Part shown: positions 46,585 through 57,821 of the stretch, piece after piece | Layout of the letters: the number at the start of each line of letters is the position of its first letter | Position numbering within the stretch: the first letter of the stretch is position 1 | Assembly: GCA_033065855.1 (NCBI GenBank) | Contig: JAVXUO010003221.1 | Location: 1 to 64,000, forward strand | DNA: 64,000 nt | Source: Escallonia rubra | Lineage: Eukaryota; Streptophyta; Magnoliopsida; Escalloniales; Escalloniaceae | Direction of reading: 5' to 3' | Made by a program: the position numbers and the translations under genes | Notes under the pieces: model-generated | The model's database searches: none | The model's input: only the letters and a program-made list of their open reading frames with translations | Told to the model about the DNA's origin: nothing

Positions 46585-46705
46585 GGAAGGCCAAGGCCAA
46601 CCCTTGGGGGAAGGCCAAGGCCAACCTCAAGGGGAGGCCGAGGCCGACCCCAAGGGGATGGCCAAGGCCGAGGCCGACCCCAAGGGGGAGGCCAAGGCCA
46701 ACCTC
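46585..46705. repeat. GGCCAAGGCC-type short repeats, unique to the solo LTR
   Basis: Alternating AAGGCCAACC/AGGCCGAGGCCGACC and CAAGGGG blocks of about 25-30 bp. The corresponding part of the LTR at 58031 has only a trace (AAGGCCATAGGCC). Confidence 0.8.
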
Positions 46706-47122
46706 CTTGGGCAAGTGCCATGGCGCGCCGACGGGTGATGTGCGACGGTAGGAGCGTGATGAGCAGTCGTGCAATGATGAGTTTCTTGGTGACGAAGTCA
46801 CGTAGAAGAAGTAAGAAGTGCACGTGACTTGAGCATGCATGCTTTGACCGGTTGTGAGCGTTGAATATGACTGTTGCTTGTGCGGATGTGTTATGGAAAA
46901 TGGGACCCCAGTGGGCCTTTGGGTGCGACCAGCATAGGTTGGGAACAAAGAGTACTAAAGAGAAAGTAGAAAAATCAGCTCAAAAGGAAACACATGCAAC
47001 TCAACTCGATCAACATGAACATGCAATAGCCTATTGTAACTCCCTCGATCATTGTAGTTATGTGTGACTTCTAAAATTATGTAATTATTATTATTATCCT
47101 ATGCAACTCCTTCGGTCAACTA

Positions 47123-47584
47123 GGCTCTGTTTGAAAATCATTTGGTTTTCAGTTTTCTCCAGTTTTGTAAACTAGAGGAAAAAAACGCGTTTGGTACACA
47201 ATTTTTATTTTTTTTCTTTTCAATTTTGAAAACCAGTTTTGAAAACAGGGCTGTTTTTGAAAACTATCATTTAGGAGTTTTGGTTTTTATTTTGAGATCA
47301 CCACCACCCTCCCACCGCTGGCAACCACCGCCGGCAACCACCGCCACTACCCACCGCACTGCCGGCGGGCGACAGCCACCGACGACCACCACCACCATCG
47401 GCGACTGCTGGTAACCGACAGCCATCACTGCCGGCCACTGCCACGTCAAACCACCACCAAAGAAAAAACCCAAAATAATAAGTAATTAAACACCCATTTG
47501 TTTTTGTAAAAAATAAAAAACTAAACTGGTTTTTGTTTTTTTTGAAACAGAAAATCAAAACTGGAAGTGATTTCAAACGCTACC
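47123..47584. mobile_element. Harbinger-like MITE, 462 bp
   Basis: The ends GGCTCTGTTTGAAAATCA and, inverted, GGTAGCGTTTGAAATCA are imperfect terminal repeats. The 3-bp flanks are CTA and TTA, close to the TTA/TAA target of PIF/Harbinger elements. The interior is CCACC-rich. Family assignment is tentative. Confidence 0.55.
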
Positions 47585-48289
47585 TTAGTTTCATATGTGA
47601 CTTTTGCATTGAAAGCTTTAACTGCACTTTTGCTTCTAGAATATCAATAATAAAGTACATGTGCTTGTTATATTTTAAAATTGTATATATAGTGGTTGAT
47701 TTGACTGGCCAGGTCAAGCATCCTTGAAGCCATGGCTGGAATTTATGAAAGGTTTACAATTGAATATTGGGTTCTTCTGCTATATATGAGACATGATCAT
47801 TTCTGATCAAACAAGTACATGATAAAAGTTATTGTAGTTAAGGAAGAATGAAATGCAATTTTAACTCAATTCGATGTGGCAGAAATGTTAATGGTCGGTA
47901 CGTGGCAAACTTTGATCCAGGAAATCACGTGAGACTTTTCCACATTTACAATCTGTGTTGTATGGCTTAGTAACATCTGACCTTGGAATACATATCGCAT
48001 ATGGAAGGAGTTACAAAATCTTGAGAAGGCTGAAATTAGGCAGAAGAAAATTTCATCACCAAGATGGATAAGAAAAAGGAATATGAGAGTGTTAAAGGAT
48101 GAATGGTTGTTGAAGAATTTTTTACACATGCACTTATGATTGATGGAGATGTTTGGTGGTGCTGAAGCCCTGTGAAATAATTAAAGTTGAGAAAGTTTTA
48201 GGACACTTTGGTTCTTAGTAATTTCTAGACTTGACGGAGTAAAACATTTTATGAACATGAACTAAGGTATGGGTTGAATTTAGGTTGTT

Positions 48290-48420
48290 AATGTTGTTGG
48301 TTGCGCTCTTGTGTGACTGACACATTGTGCCTTTTAAATAATTAAGATTCTTTGATTGTTAATATGTTTGGTTGCTTGTGTGTAGAGTGACACATTGTGC
48401 CTATTAAATAATTAAGATTC
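48290..48420. repeat. Tandem duplication of about 72 bp
   Basis: GACACATTGTGCC plus AAATAATTAAGATTC occurs at 48320-48352 and again at 48389-48421. Confidence 0.8.
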
Positions 48421-48667
48421 TTTTTTTTTTAAGGTAGAGACAAAAGGACACTTTTTTATTAGATTTCAGCTAATATTAACTTGTAGGATGATTCTACGCT
48501 TCGATATTATAGTTAAAGACTTTATTGATGTTTGTGTTTATGGAGAAATTGACTCGTATTTATGGAGGTCTTCACATAGTACGCAACCAAGTTATTTTCT
48601 TCTTTTTAGAAAGATATAAAAGGATTTAACGTGGATATTCACGTGCATCGCACGTGCTTTGAACTAG

Positions 48668-50477
48668 TGAAATTAAAAGGATGCGAATGTAATAGAATGT
48701 AACGTACATTAAACTTTTCCTACTGACTGTGTGTGTTCATTCCGTGTGACTAGACTTTTCCTTATGCCTTACGTATCTTCTTTTCGAAAAAGAAAAACTT
48801 TGACTGCTATCAAGATTGTAAAAGCATTCGTATAGTGATAATTAATAATCGTTAGATGCTTTTGTGGCTATTATTTAGTGAGGCTAAAAAAGTGCTCTTA
48901 AGTATTGTCGCTGAATGTAAAAAAATGCTACTAATTATATTTAGCAACCATTAATTATTGAAACACTAGGAGTTATAGGTATTTTCTTACAACCATGATA
49001 ACAACAAAAATTTATTCTTTTAAAAATTCGATTTATACTCTCTTGTATAATTTTTTGTCTCCTTTTTGTTGTTAAAAATATTTTTTAATTACAGTATTTA
49101 TCTTTAGGCGGTAACAAAGAAGCTGTATTAGCATTTCGAGATTAAAATTAAATAGTCGCTCCCTAGTTGTTCTCTTCACGATTCCATTAGTTTGCACCTA
49201 GTTAAGGGGAATTTTAGGTGAAAGAAAACAACAGATGCCTGTAGATTAAGGATTAAACAACATATAAATGTGAATGGAGGATGACAAGTGACAAGCAAAT
49301 ATATGTCAAAAGGGAATAAAGACAAAAGAAACCCACCTTTCAATACCCTCACCCCCAATATTATATGAATGAACTCGAGAAAAATGTTTAGCAAAAGCGA
49401 GTGACTATCAATCGTTAGGATTTAACATTAATATAACCAAATCTTTCCCAGATTTAGTGATCATATATATATATTAAGGAGCGCCGTTCAAGAATCATCA
49501 AAATCGACAAACATGATCTTCATTAATTAGTTCTATAAGTGCAACATCTCTCTACTTAAATTAAAGAACTTGGTGCATGATGACAAACTAAGCAAGTGTT
49601 TCTTATTTTTGTTGATACAGCTGAATTTTGTCCAACTCATTTCATTGTTTGGAATTTCATATTGATTATGTCGTTGACAGCTTCACATTTTTCATGTAAT
49701 CTCTCTGTGTATGGAGTTATAAACTTGATCCATGTTTTTCTTAGTGGCTCCTACGTACAAATAAGATAGTGAAAGCTAAAATTATGTAAATGAAGGAACA
49801 AGAACTGAACAATTCACTAACAACCAAACAGACCTTAATGCTATAAGGTGCAAATAATAGATACCTAACTTTCCATTCCATTGGCTGAAAAATAAAAAGA
49901 TTGAGAGAGAGGCTGCACATCTTCTTTATATTAAGGTCCTGTTTGGCTGCAATTTTCATTTTATTTTTTTTTCATTTTCATTCAAGTCCATTTAAGCCCA
50001 GGGTAACTAAATGGACAGCAGCGCTTATATTGGCCCTTGACCTTGGATAAGCATCATTTGCTGTAGCAATTTTATTGATTGTCACATAAAGTATTTTCTT
50101 GTTATTTCCTGATTTATCATGATGGTTTTCTATTACAGTAGACGTGCTTTACGGCAGAAGATCGTAGTCCCTTAACTCCCTTTATCCGGTGGTTCTAGTG
50201 ACAAGATTTTAGACATTTCGGTACCAAAACTTTGAAAGATTGGGTTAATTCTTGGGGGAGAAAAGAAATGCAAAAATCATGTTACACAGTGTAATTCATC
50301 ACGTCTTTTAATTGATACAGCAATATATTAAAAAAAAAATTGTTGAACATAAAAACTTTAAATAAAAAACATATGGAGATGGAAACTACTATATGTGCAT
50401 CTCTACCTTCAAATGTCGAAAGCATTATTCCACCAGAACAGAAAGAAAGGTGATTACCAAATATCAACTACATAAAC
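48668..50477. other. Intergenic, downstream of the zinc-finger gene
   Basis: AT-rich. A GGTCCTGTTTGGCTGCAATT fragment near 49934 looks like a single MITE end. No gene or RNA supported. The right end probably holds the 3' UTR of the minus-strand gene. Confidence 0.45.
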
Positions 50478-51194
50478 TTAAAGCTTGAGGGACAAATCAA
50501 GTTTTTGTGACTCAACCTGATACTTCTTCGAATAACCACCACTTTCCCACCAATATTCATCAGCCGGAGAAGCCATCGTCGTCCTTGCCATGTCGAACCT
50601 ACGGGCACTTGCTGGATGATTTTCAAGTACTAGCTTCCCTATAGCCGGTTGATGGTCCAAAGGGGTCCTTGACCACCCAGTTTGGCCGTAGATGCTCTTG
50701 TGGGAAGTTGGTGTATATGAAGGCTTATGGATCGTGGAATGTACCCGAATTCCAAGTGACCTACTATTGTTATAACCCCCATGAAGAGGAACTGCAGCCA
50801 TGCTAGAGTAGTAGAACTGTTGTTGATGATCAACTTGGTGCATGTAGGAGAATAGGGGCGTCCCTAATTTGTGTCCTCTTTTTACTAATGTTCTCTCTCT
50901 CTTGTGGGCATTTTGGTGCCCCCCTAGTGCTTGTGAGCTGTAGAACTTTCTTTGGCAAAAGTTGCAGGAGAAAACTCTTGGCTCGGGGTCGGATTCTTGT
51001 GGAACTTGTGACGAAGTTTTCGACGTATTCATATCGAAACAGTCAATAAGATTGAGTTCTGCTGTTCCATCTGCAGTGGTTTTTTCTGGGTTTTGGGGTG
51101 CTGAGGATTCTGGACAGGAAGTAGAGTTTTCTGGTGTGGAGATGGTGGTTGAAGCTTCTGATGAGGGATTTTGTTCTTCTCTTGGTGGTTCCAT
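50478..51194 (-). CDS. Single-C2H2 zinc-finger repressor, ZFP4/ZFP7-like
   Basis: Intronless, 238 residues. One plant-type C2H2 finger at 77-97 ([21 protein letters not shown]) with the QALGGH signature and C77, C80, H93, H97 all present, followed by a basic [11 protein letters not shown]. The C-terminus LDLSLKL is an EAR motif of the DLELRL/LxLxL type, which recruits TOPLESS co-repressors. A short hydrophobic/acidic box ELNLIDCFD (46-54) precedes the finger. Finger sequence and layout match the Arabidopsis ZFP1/3/4/7 group of nuclear repressors in hormone and developmental signalling. The start is the first Met, with MEPPREEQ giving a typical acidic, Ser-rich lead. No neighbouring gene shares its strand; it lies between transposon clusters. 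The frame is intact. The subgroup is confident; the exact orthologue is not. Confidence 0.94.
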   Translation of the reverse strand: MEPPREEQNPSSEASTTISTPENSTSCPESSAPQNPEKTTADGTAELNLIDCFDMNTSKTSSQVPQESDPEPRVFSCNFCQRKFYSSQALGGHQNAHKRERTLVKRGHKLGTPLFSYMHQVDHQQQFYYSSMAAVPLHGGYNNSRSLGIRVHSTIHKPSYTPTSHKSIYGQTGWSRTPLDHQPAIGKLVLENHPASARRFDMARTTMASPADEYWWESGGYSKKYQVESQKLDLSLKL

Positions 51195-51242
51195 CAGATA
51201 CTTCAGGGGATTGTCCTCCTCTAAAGTGGGTTATAAGATCGT

Positions 51243-51250
51243 GTTTATAG
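51243..51250 (-). promoter_or_regulatory. Candidate TATA box of the zinc-finger gene
   Basis: On the minus strand CTATAAAC lies about 50 bp before the start codon, which would leave a 5' leader of only about 20 bp. Position and sequence are plausible, but other AT-rich sites further upstream could serve. Confidence 0.4.
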
Positions 51251-51666
51251 GAAACATGTGAGAAACTTGTTGACATAAGAAGTAAAGACTTTATGCTATA
51301 TCTAGGTAAATATTCTATTACAAGAAGTCTGTGAGCGTGGTTTTGGGGTGAGGGACAGACTGAAAGACGACAGAGTGTTTGGTAGGTACACACTAACTTT
51401 ACACAATGGAAGGAATAGGGCAAAGATAAGGGTTGAGAACGAGCCTAAGACCCTCATTCAAAGTTGAAATATAGCGTTAATGTTTACATCTATCTAATCA
51501 TGGAGCTTAGCAGCAAGCTGTTTACTTTATAGTCATGTTGCAAGGCAAAAAAGGGTTACACCTGGCTACTACTAAAGTAATTGTTGCTTTTATCAATGCA
51601 TTATCTGGTGTAAGCAGTTATATAATCCGCTTCAATTTTGTTATACATTATAAACGTTATATGCAA
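51251..51666. other. Upstream region of the zinc-finger gene
   Basis: Presumed promoter region on the minus strand; no transposon until the Helitron end at 51667. No regulatory motif beyond the TATA candidate is supported. Confidence 0.4.
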
Positions 51667-51802
51667 CTAGTTTTTATGGCACACGTGGTGCGCGTGAAAA
51701 AATAAAGTTCTTAAATTATGATTTGATAAAAATCAAGCATAATATATAAGTAAATTGAAGTGTGAAAGAAAACCAAACATGTGCTTAAGGTAGTTATATA
51801 TA

Positions 51803-52080
51803 TGCTCTCTCTGCTCATAATTAATTGATCGTGTTTGACTTGTATGTTTATTTATGATATAAGTCATATTTTAGGAGTTTCTCATTCTACTCCAGGAGAC
51901 AGAAAGAAAGAGGGAGGGAAGAAAGTGGGTCAGGAAAGAGACAACTGAGTTGCTGAAGGATTAAATGTGGAGAGAAAAATGGAATAACAAAAGTGTAAGA
52001 AGGGTAAACATGAAAAAGAACTTATTGAATCTTTTTTTATTTGAAAATTGATCAATTTTTTTTTGGGACGGAAGGAATGC
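51803..52080. mobile_element. Stowaway-like MITE, diverged
   Basis: TGCTCTCTCTGCTCATAATT at the left and TTTTGGGACGGAAGGAATGC at the right are imperfect inverses of the Stowaway end CTCCCTCCGTCCC; TA lies on both sides. Confidence 0.65.
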
Positions 52081-52488
52081 TATTTAGTGATTTTGTTTTG
52101 CGTTTTACTTTAAGAATTTTTTTTATAATGCAAAGTGTAATGATTTTAAATAGGTAGTTATGTAACACCAAAAAATAGTTTTATACCAAAAGGATCATTT
52201 TCTTTATAAGTAATATAGATTCACAATTGTGCCTGCTAAAACAAAAGAACAATACCTATTGAATTTTTCTTAATTTGAAAATTGGTCAATTTTTTGGGAC
52301 GGAGGAAATACTATTTAGTGATTTTGTTTTGCGTTATACTTTAGGAATTTTTTCATAATACGAAGTGTCATTATTTTAAATAGGTATTTATGTAACACCA
52401 AAAAATATGTTATATCAAAAGGATTATTTTCTTTATAAGCAGTAGAGATTTGTAATTGTGCTTGCTAAAACGAATGAAAATTTTTCTT

Positions 52489-53570
52489 AGGTAAATTACA
52501 CAAGGCACCCCTGAGATTTGCCCTAAATTACACACGACTCTTAATAAGTATTTTTATTACTCCCCTTCCCAAGTCGTTTGTCATTGTGTAACATAAGACT
52601 CATTTCCGTCAGAGCACCGTCAGAAAATATTAGGGCAACATTGTTTTATTACGATATACCAAAAATGCCCTCCAGTCTTCTTCTTTCTCACCGCAAAAAG
52701 CCTAGCTACCTCCGCCATTGATACCTGCCATCGTCGCCAGAAGGCCAGTCACTGCCCCCACACACAGGCCCATACACAGGGAAATTCGTGGGAGAAAATT
52801 CGTGAGGGATTGGAGGCAAATAAAAAAGAAAAAAAAGATTGTGGTTAGGAGAGAAAGAAACAGAGGGGGACGGGATGGGGACGGCAAGGGAAGGGGAAGG
52901 GAGAAAGAGAGTAGATTGGCGTCCTCCACCGGCAGTGGACGTTGACCAAGGATGACCGGCGAACGGGCGATCTACCCAGATGACCGCCGGCATCGAAGGC
53001 AACAAAAGTCGGCAACAAGTTGCATCCATCAGCGACGATCGGTGACCACCGGCGATGATGGATCTCGAGGCGAAGAAGATTTTCGGGAGAGTTTGACCGA
53101 AATTGTGTGTCGGTTGAGTTGCGCAGGTGATCGACGGTGCAGATTGGTGATTAGGCATACGGTGGTGCTGCGGCGGTGATTATGGTCTTGGCGCTGGTGG
53201 CCACTGTTGGAGCCGGCAGTGCTGTGATGTGGTAATTTGGTGGTGTTGATTTGGTTGTGTAGGTGGTACCAGAGAAGCTGACTGGAAATTAATCCGGTGG
53301 AAGTGCAGTTATGGCGCCAGCGGTGATTGGGGTTATGAAGTAAAACCGTGGGATGGTGGTGATTTGGTTGGGTTAGTGGTGCTGGAGAAGGTGACCGAAA
53401 ATTGATCCGGTGGAAGTACAGTTATGGCGCTGGTGGTGATTTGGGTGAAGCCCAGGGGTTGAGAATTGAAGCCGTGGGGCGGTGGTAGTTTGGTGATGAT
53501 GATGTGGGTGAGTTGATGGTGCTGGAGAAGGTGATCAGATATTGATTTCCGGGGGAGTTTAACCGGCAGT

Positions 53571-53605
<35 letters not shown>

Positions 53606-53810
53606 AAGAGAGTGAGAAAGATGTGCGGTGGGGATGAGATGATGTTTGGGTAAATTTATTTATTTATGAGGGGTATTAACGTCTTTTTATCAATTATGTT
53701 GACTCTGTTAATAGAAAAATAAAAATGTGTAGTTTACTATAGTAAAAATATTTAGTATGAGCCGTGTGAAGTTTATGGCAAACTTCAGGGGTGTCCTGTG
53801 TAATTAACCT
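52489..53810. mobile_element. Mutator-like element with repetitive cargo, 1322 bp
   Basis: The terminal repeats AGGTAAATTACACAAGGCAC and, inverted, AGGTTAATTACACAGGACAC are flanked by a perfect 9-bp duplication ATTTTTCTT (52480-52488 and 53811-53819). The interior has GC-rich sequence, then three degenerate units of about 130 bp (53262-53570, sharing GGTGCTGGAGAAGGTGA and TCCGGTGGAAGT), and a GT/GA microsatellite at 53571-53605. No transposase or recognisable captured gene. Confidence 0.92.
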
Positions 53811-53937
53811 ATTTTTCTTTATAAGTAGTATAGATTTGCGAAGTGTCATTATTTTAGATAGATAGTTATCTAACACTAAAAAATAGTGTTATACCAAAAG
53901 GATCATTTTCTTTATAAGGAGTATAGATTTGCAACTG

Positions 53938-54181
53938 TGCCCACTAAAACAAAAGAAAATTTTCCTATTTCCATTCAGAGGTTGTAAGACTTTTGGCCAG
54001 TAAGAGGAACCGCCTTCGGTACGACTGCTCTAATTGGATAGGTGTAGCTCAAGTGACTCACTTTAAATAGTTTTGATCGATAGGATCATTCAACTTTTAT
54101 GCACCTTAATTATGCACGGACTATGTTTGACTCCCCATGGGTTTATGTACATTTAGTTTGAGAGAACAATGTTAAGTTATA
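53938..54181. other. Spacer between Helitron and MITE
   Basis: No feature recognised. Confidence 0.5.
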
Positions 54182-54539
54182 CTCCCTCAGTGCCACATAA
54201 TTTAATTAACTTTTTTTGCACTCAGATTAATGATTTAAATGATATATTGTGTGTTTAAAGAGAGGAGAGGAAGAAAGTGGATCAGGAGAGAGAGAAAATG
54301 AGTTAGTGAAATATTAAATGTGGAGAGAGAAATGAGTAGAAAAGTGTAGGGAAGTGAGTCGGGAAAGAGAAAATGAGTTGATGGAGATTTAAATATAAAG
54401 AGAAAAACAGAATTAAAAAAAAGTGTAAAAGGTAAATATATAAAAGAGAGAAATAAAATATTTCATGATTTGGAAATAAGCAATATTTGTGGGACAGCCT
54501 AAAAAAGAAAGTTGATCAAATTATATGGGACGGAGGGAG
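54182..54539. mobile_element. Stowaway MITE, 358 bp
   Basis: The ends CTCCCTCAGTGCCACATAAT and ATTATATGGGACGGAGGGAG are inverted repeats with TA target duplications (54180-54181 and 54540-54541), the Tc1/Mariner-Stowaway signature. No coding capacity. Confidence 0.93.
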
Positions 54540-54770
54540 TATGAAGAAAATATTACAACGTATTTCTTCTTTGTAATTAAAATTGACTTTCATAATTTTG
54601 GGAGTAATGTATTATTATTCTTATATAAATGTTTACACAATGTAATGGAAAAGCTGTAGCCTTTCCCACATGTTTTTCTCTCTATTCATGGTATCAGCGA
54701 AACCTTAATTTATGGGCCTCTTTTTTACCGTGGCTATTGGTCGATCCCCAGTTATGGCTATCACTCCTGG

Positions 54771-56658
54771 CAGGGGCGGAACCAGGAATTTTTTTTAGGG
54801 GGTGCAAAAATTATATCGAATTCACCAAAAACATTTATTTAAATAATATTAAAAACAAAGTGCACTTAAAAAGCATACAAAAAGTATTATTAAGTTTCAC
54901 GAGAGCCATTAACACACACGCATTCTGAAAAAAAAATCTTTCCATTCTGAAAAAAAAAAAAACACGCATATTGGAATAAAATCTCAATATCTCAAGTTCT
55001 GAACACAACTTCACATAGTCATATAACTGTACATATTAATATATTATTATATTAATATATTATTATATTAACATATTACACTAAAATTAGCATATTAAAC
55101 TATAACATATTACCATATTAAACTAAAATTTACTTATTAAACTAAAATTAAAGTATTACCTCAGAGACAGAGAGTCACAACAGTTGATGAGGAGTAATGA
55201 TAAGTAGTTGGAGTCACCAATGCAGGTGTTGGTCTAAACCTCCATGTGCCTGCATTAATTTGATAAAAAGAGAGAAAAAAAAATGAGGAAACAATGAGAA
55301 ATTAAAATATGTCAATTGCCTTAATATTTCACTTTTGTTGCCAATATTATTACTATTTTTTCCCCTAAATTAGTACTTCTAAACGTGCTTAGTTAGAGTT
55401 ATTTTTTCATGTGAACTCCACTTTTGTCATCAATCGCATTAATGATTATACAGTGATAATATTGAAGCCGAGGTGGCTAAAAATGAAGCTCAAATCATTC
55501 CACCTTTACTCACAATATTTAATTTGTGTTTCTCATACCATTAGGAATTTCTTTCTTGTATAGGGTTTTAATAAGGTTTGATGCCTAATCAGTCAAATTT
55601 ATTGATGTGGTAAAGTGCTAAAAGGTTGTGAATTTATAATGTCTTGCTTACTGAAGGGGTAACGGTTGAGGGTTGTCTTACAGTTTGCATCTTACTTGGT
55701 TAATCTTAATTTTAGTTTTGATAGTTGTTTTTTCAATTTGCGCCATTAATATTATTGGAACAGTAATAATCAATTAGCAATATTCCTTGTTGGCAAAAGT
55801 AATTAATTTTAGTCGGCAACAGACAGATAGCTACAAATTAATAATAAATTTATTTAATTAAGATGGTGTGATAAAATTAATCAATTAATAATAATTTACA
55901 ATAAAATTAATCAAGGCAACATATAACAGTAATAAAGTTAACATTAAGTCATTAACCATAAATTAACATTACCAAAGCAGTGGCACACTAGCACTCCGTC
56001 GTCAAGCACTCAAGCAGACAACAGACAATGACAGACAAGCACTCTGCACTCAAGCAGTCAAGCGGCCAACAGCCCAGCGCGGCAGCGCCCAGCAGCAAAT
56101 CAGCAATCGTCCGTCACCGCCCACCGGTCACTCCGTCGTAGGCGTCAACATGTGGCACTGCAGCAGCTCGTGGTCGCCGGCAGGGAAGGGTGAGGCACTC
56201 CATCAAGCAGATCTGGTCGCTTGGTCGGACGGCGTCAAACATATCTGGTCACCGGCGTTTCTTCAAGATCTGCTTGCCGATCGAAGTTTCTTCAAGGTCT
56301 GGTCGCCGGTCGAAGATCAACAAGGTGGGTTCAGTCGGTCGTGTCACCGGCGATGGCTAGCTCTTGTCGCCGATCGTTTGTACAGAGGTGGGTTCAGTCG
56401 GTCGCGTCACCGGCAATGGCTAAATCTAGTCGCCGGTCATTTGTACTAACTGTCCACCGATGAAAGAGAGAGAGAGCCGAGTGTGGTCTCGGGGAACGGG
56501 GTATCGGGGATTGGGGAACGGCGTCTCGAGGAAGTGGGGGAACGTGATCTCGGGAACGGGGTGTGCGATTCCCGAGAAACCCAAAAAAAAAATATTTGTT
56601 TTTTCAGAATTCTGGGGGTGCTTCAGCCCCCCCTTGCCACAAGGTAGGTCTGCCCCTG
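54771..56658. mobile_element. Non-autonomous hAT element, 1888 bp
   Basis: The ends CAGGGGCGGA and CTGCCCCTG are imperfect inverted repeats, flanked by a perfect 8-bp duplication ACTCCTGG (54763-54770 and 56659-56666). Inside, AGGGGGTGCAAAAATTA near the left end and GGGGGTGCTTCAGCCCCCCC near the right are the usual subterminal motifs of this family. The region 56300-56450 has a roughly 70-bp duplication (GGTGGGTTCAGTCGGTCG). No transposase. Confidence 0.92.
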
Positions 56659-56666
56659 ACTCCTGG

Positions 56667-57137
56667 TGATATTGTTCCTCTCACATTTTGTTCTGTAACC
56701 CTTCCATAATCGTCTGAAACGTGGATCATTAATTTATTGCTACCGATCAAATTTTTTTTTTTTTTTAACTTTATATTTCTGCTACCCAAAATCTACAAAA
56801 TCGTGTTCAAGTCGATTGTCTTATCAATCATCTCTTAGCGTTTCTCATGTTGCCATCGTTCCATAAATTCACGAAATTTCCATTATTGATGTGTTGTATT
56901 TCCCTGCTTCGATTTTAATTTACTATCTCTTAGTAAATTCAGAGCAGGTTCTAATGTTTACCTTGTTTTGTCTTTTGATACATGTGAGTTTTCAAAATCA
57001 TTGATTGGACAAAGAAGACTATTGCAATGGGTATATGACATGGTGGTCTTCATTATTTCGAGTTACTTTTCCCACCTTTTCTATTCATGTCCAATCACCG
57101 GTCTCACTTTAATCATTGGCCGTTAGGTCAGTACACC
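56667..57137. other. Spacer between two hAT elements
   Basis: AT-rich; no gene or element recognised. Confidence 0.5.
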
Positions 57138-57821
57138 TAGAGGCGAGGAGGATTCAATTTGGTTTGGCTTAAATGTCAAACCGCTAATCGAATCGTGTAA
57201 CCCTTGGATTTGATAATTTTTTACCTGAACACCGTCGCTTTGAACACTTCAATTTAATCGGTTTAAACAGTTCAGTTTGAATCAATTTTTTGCGTATTTA
57301 AAAAAATTGTCCCTTTGCACACATGCTTTTTTGGATCTAATTATTATTGAAAATTAAAATTATATTTTTTCAAAATTGCACATAATCTTGTAAATTAAAT
57401 ATCTAAGTGCTCGTGTTCCATATTTGTAGTATAATCAGAACACCATTATGCCTTTTTCATTGATGTAGTAGAAAGAATGAGTAAATGCTTATAGAAGAGA
57501 CATTCGTACTCAACTTTTGTATTATAACTGCTCTCATAATCTTTTTTTCTTTTAACTTTTAATATTTTATTTTTTTGAATTTGATTAGTACCATGTATAT
57601 GAAAATTATCAATGAATATCACTAGAAATGAAATACTATATCATAGGCCGATTCAGTTCGGTTTGTGATTGGTTTCAAAAAAGTGAACGGTGAACGAACC
57701 AAATGATGTTTGTTTTGAGAAAATATAAAACTAAATCATTAAGGCCTTTGGATGGTTTGGATTAGATTGATTCAGTTTGAACGGTTCAGATCGATTTAAA
57801 CAGTTTGTTGCTCATCCCCCA
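57138..57821. mobile_element. Decayed hAT-like element related to 7018-8286
   Basis: Ends TAGAGGCGAGGAGGATTC and TTGCTCATCCCCCA are diverged forms of TAGGGGTGAGC and its inverse. Subterminal GGTTTGAACGG-like motifs are shared. No target duplication is left. Confidence 0.65.

Larger units (their letters stand above)
44611..46947 (-). mobile_element. Solo LTR of the 169-bp-minisatellite family, 2337 bp
   Basis: It starts (minus strand) TGTTCCCAACCTAT and ends CTTGGCATCA, flanked by the same 5-bp duplication AAGAG (44606-44610 and 46948-46952). No internal region is attached, so it is a solo LTR left by recombination. It matches the LTRs at 58031 and 63207 in order, but is more diverged. Tandem arrays inside create many open frames on both strands; none is a gene. 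Confidence 0.92.
42052..48667 (+). mobile_element. Probable Helitron with several nested elements
   Basis: It starts TCTATACTACTTATAAAAG after A-42051 and ends with the hairpin CACGTGCATCGCACGTG, CTTTGAA and CTAG before T-48668. Within it lie a Mutator-like element (43236-44338), a solo LTR (44611-46947) and a MITE (47123-47584). Without them it is about 2.7 kb. No Rep/helicase motif is seen. The two ends could belong to different Helitrons; the pairing is inferred from orientation and the absence of other ends between them. Confidence 0.55.
51667..53937 (-). mobile_element. Helitron with three tandem 5'-terminal units and a nested MULE
   Basis: The minus-strand 3' end has the hairpin CACGCGCACCACGTGTG followed by CTAG-T at 51667. 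The Helitron 5' end (TCTATACTACTTATAAAG, inverted) occurs four times, ending at about 52219, 52452, 53834 and 53937, each preceded by the same ATAACACTATTTTTTGGTGT-like sequence. The 5' terminal segment has thus been multiplied in tandem. A Mutator-like element (52489-53810) splits one unit and a Stowaway MITE lies at 51803-52080. No Rep/helicase. Confidence 0.65.
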
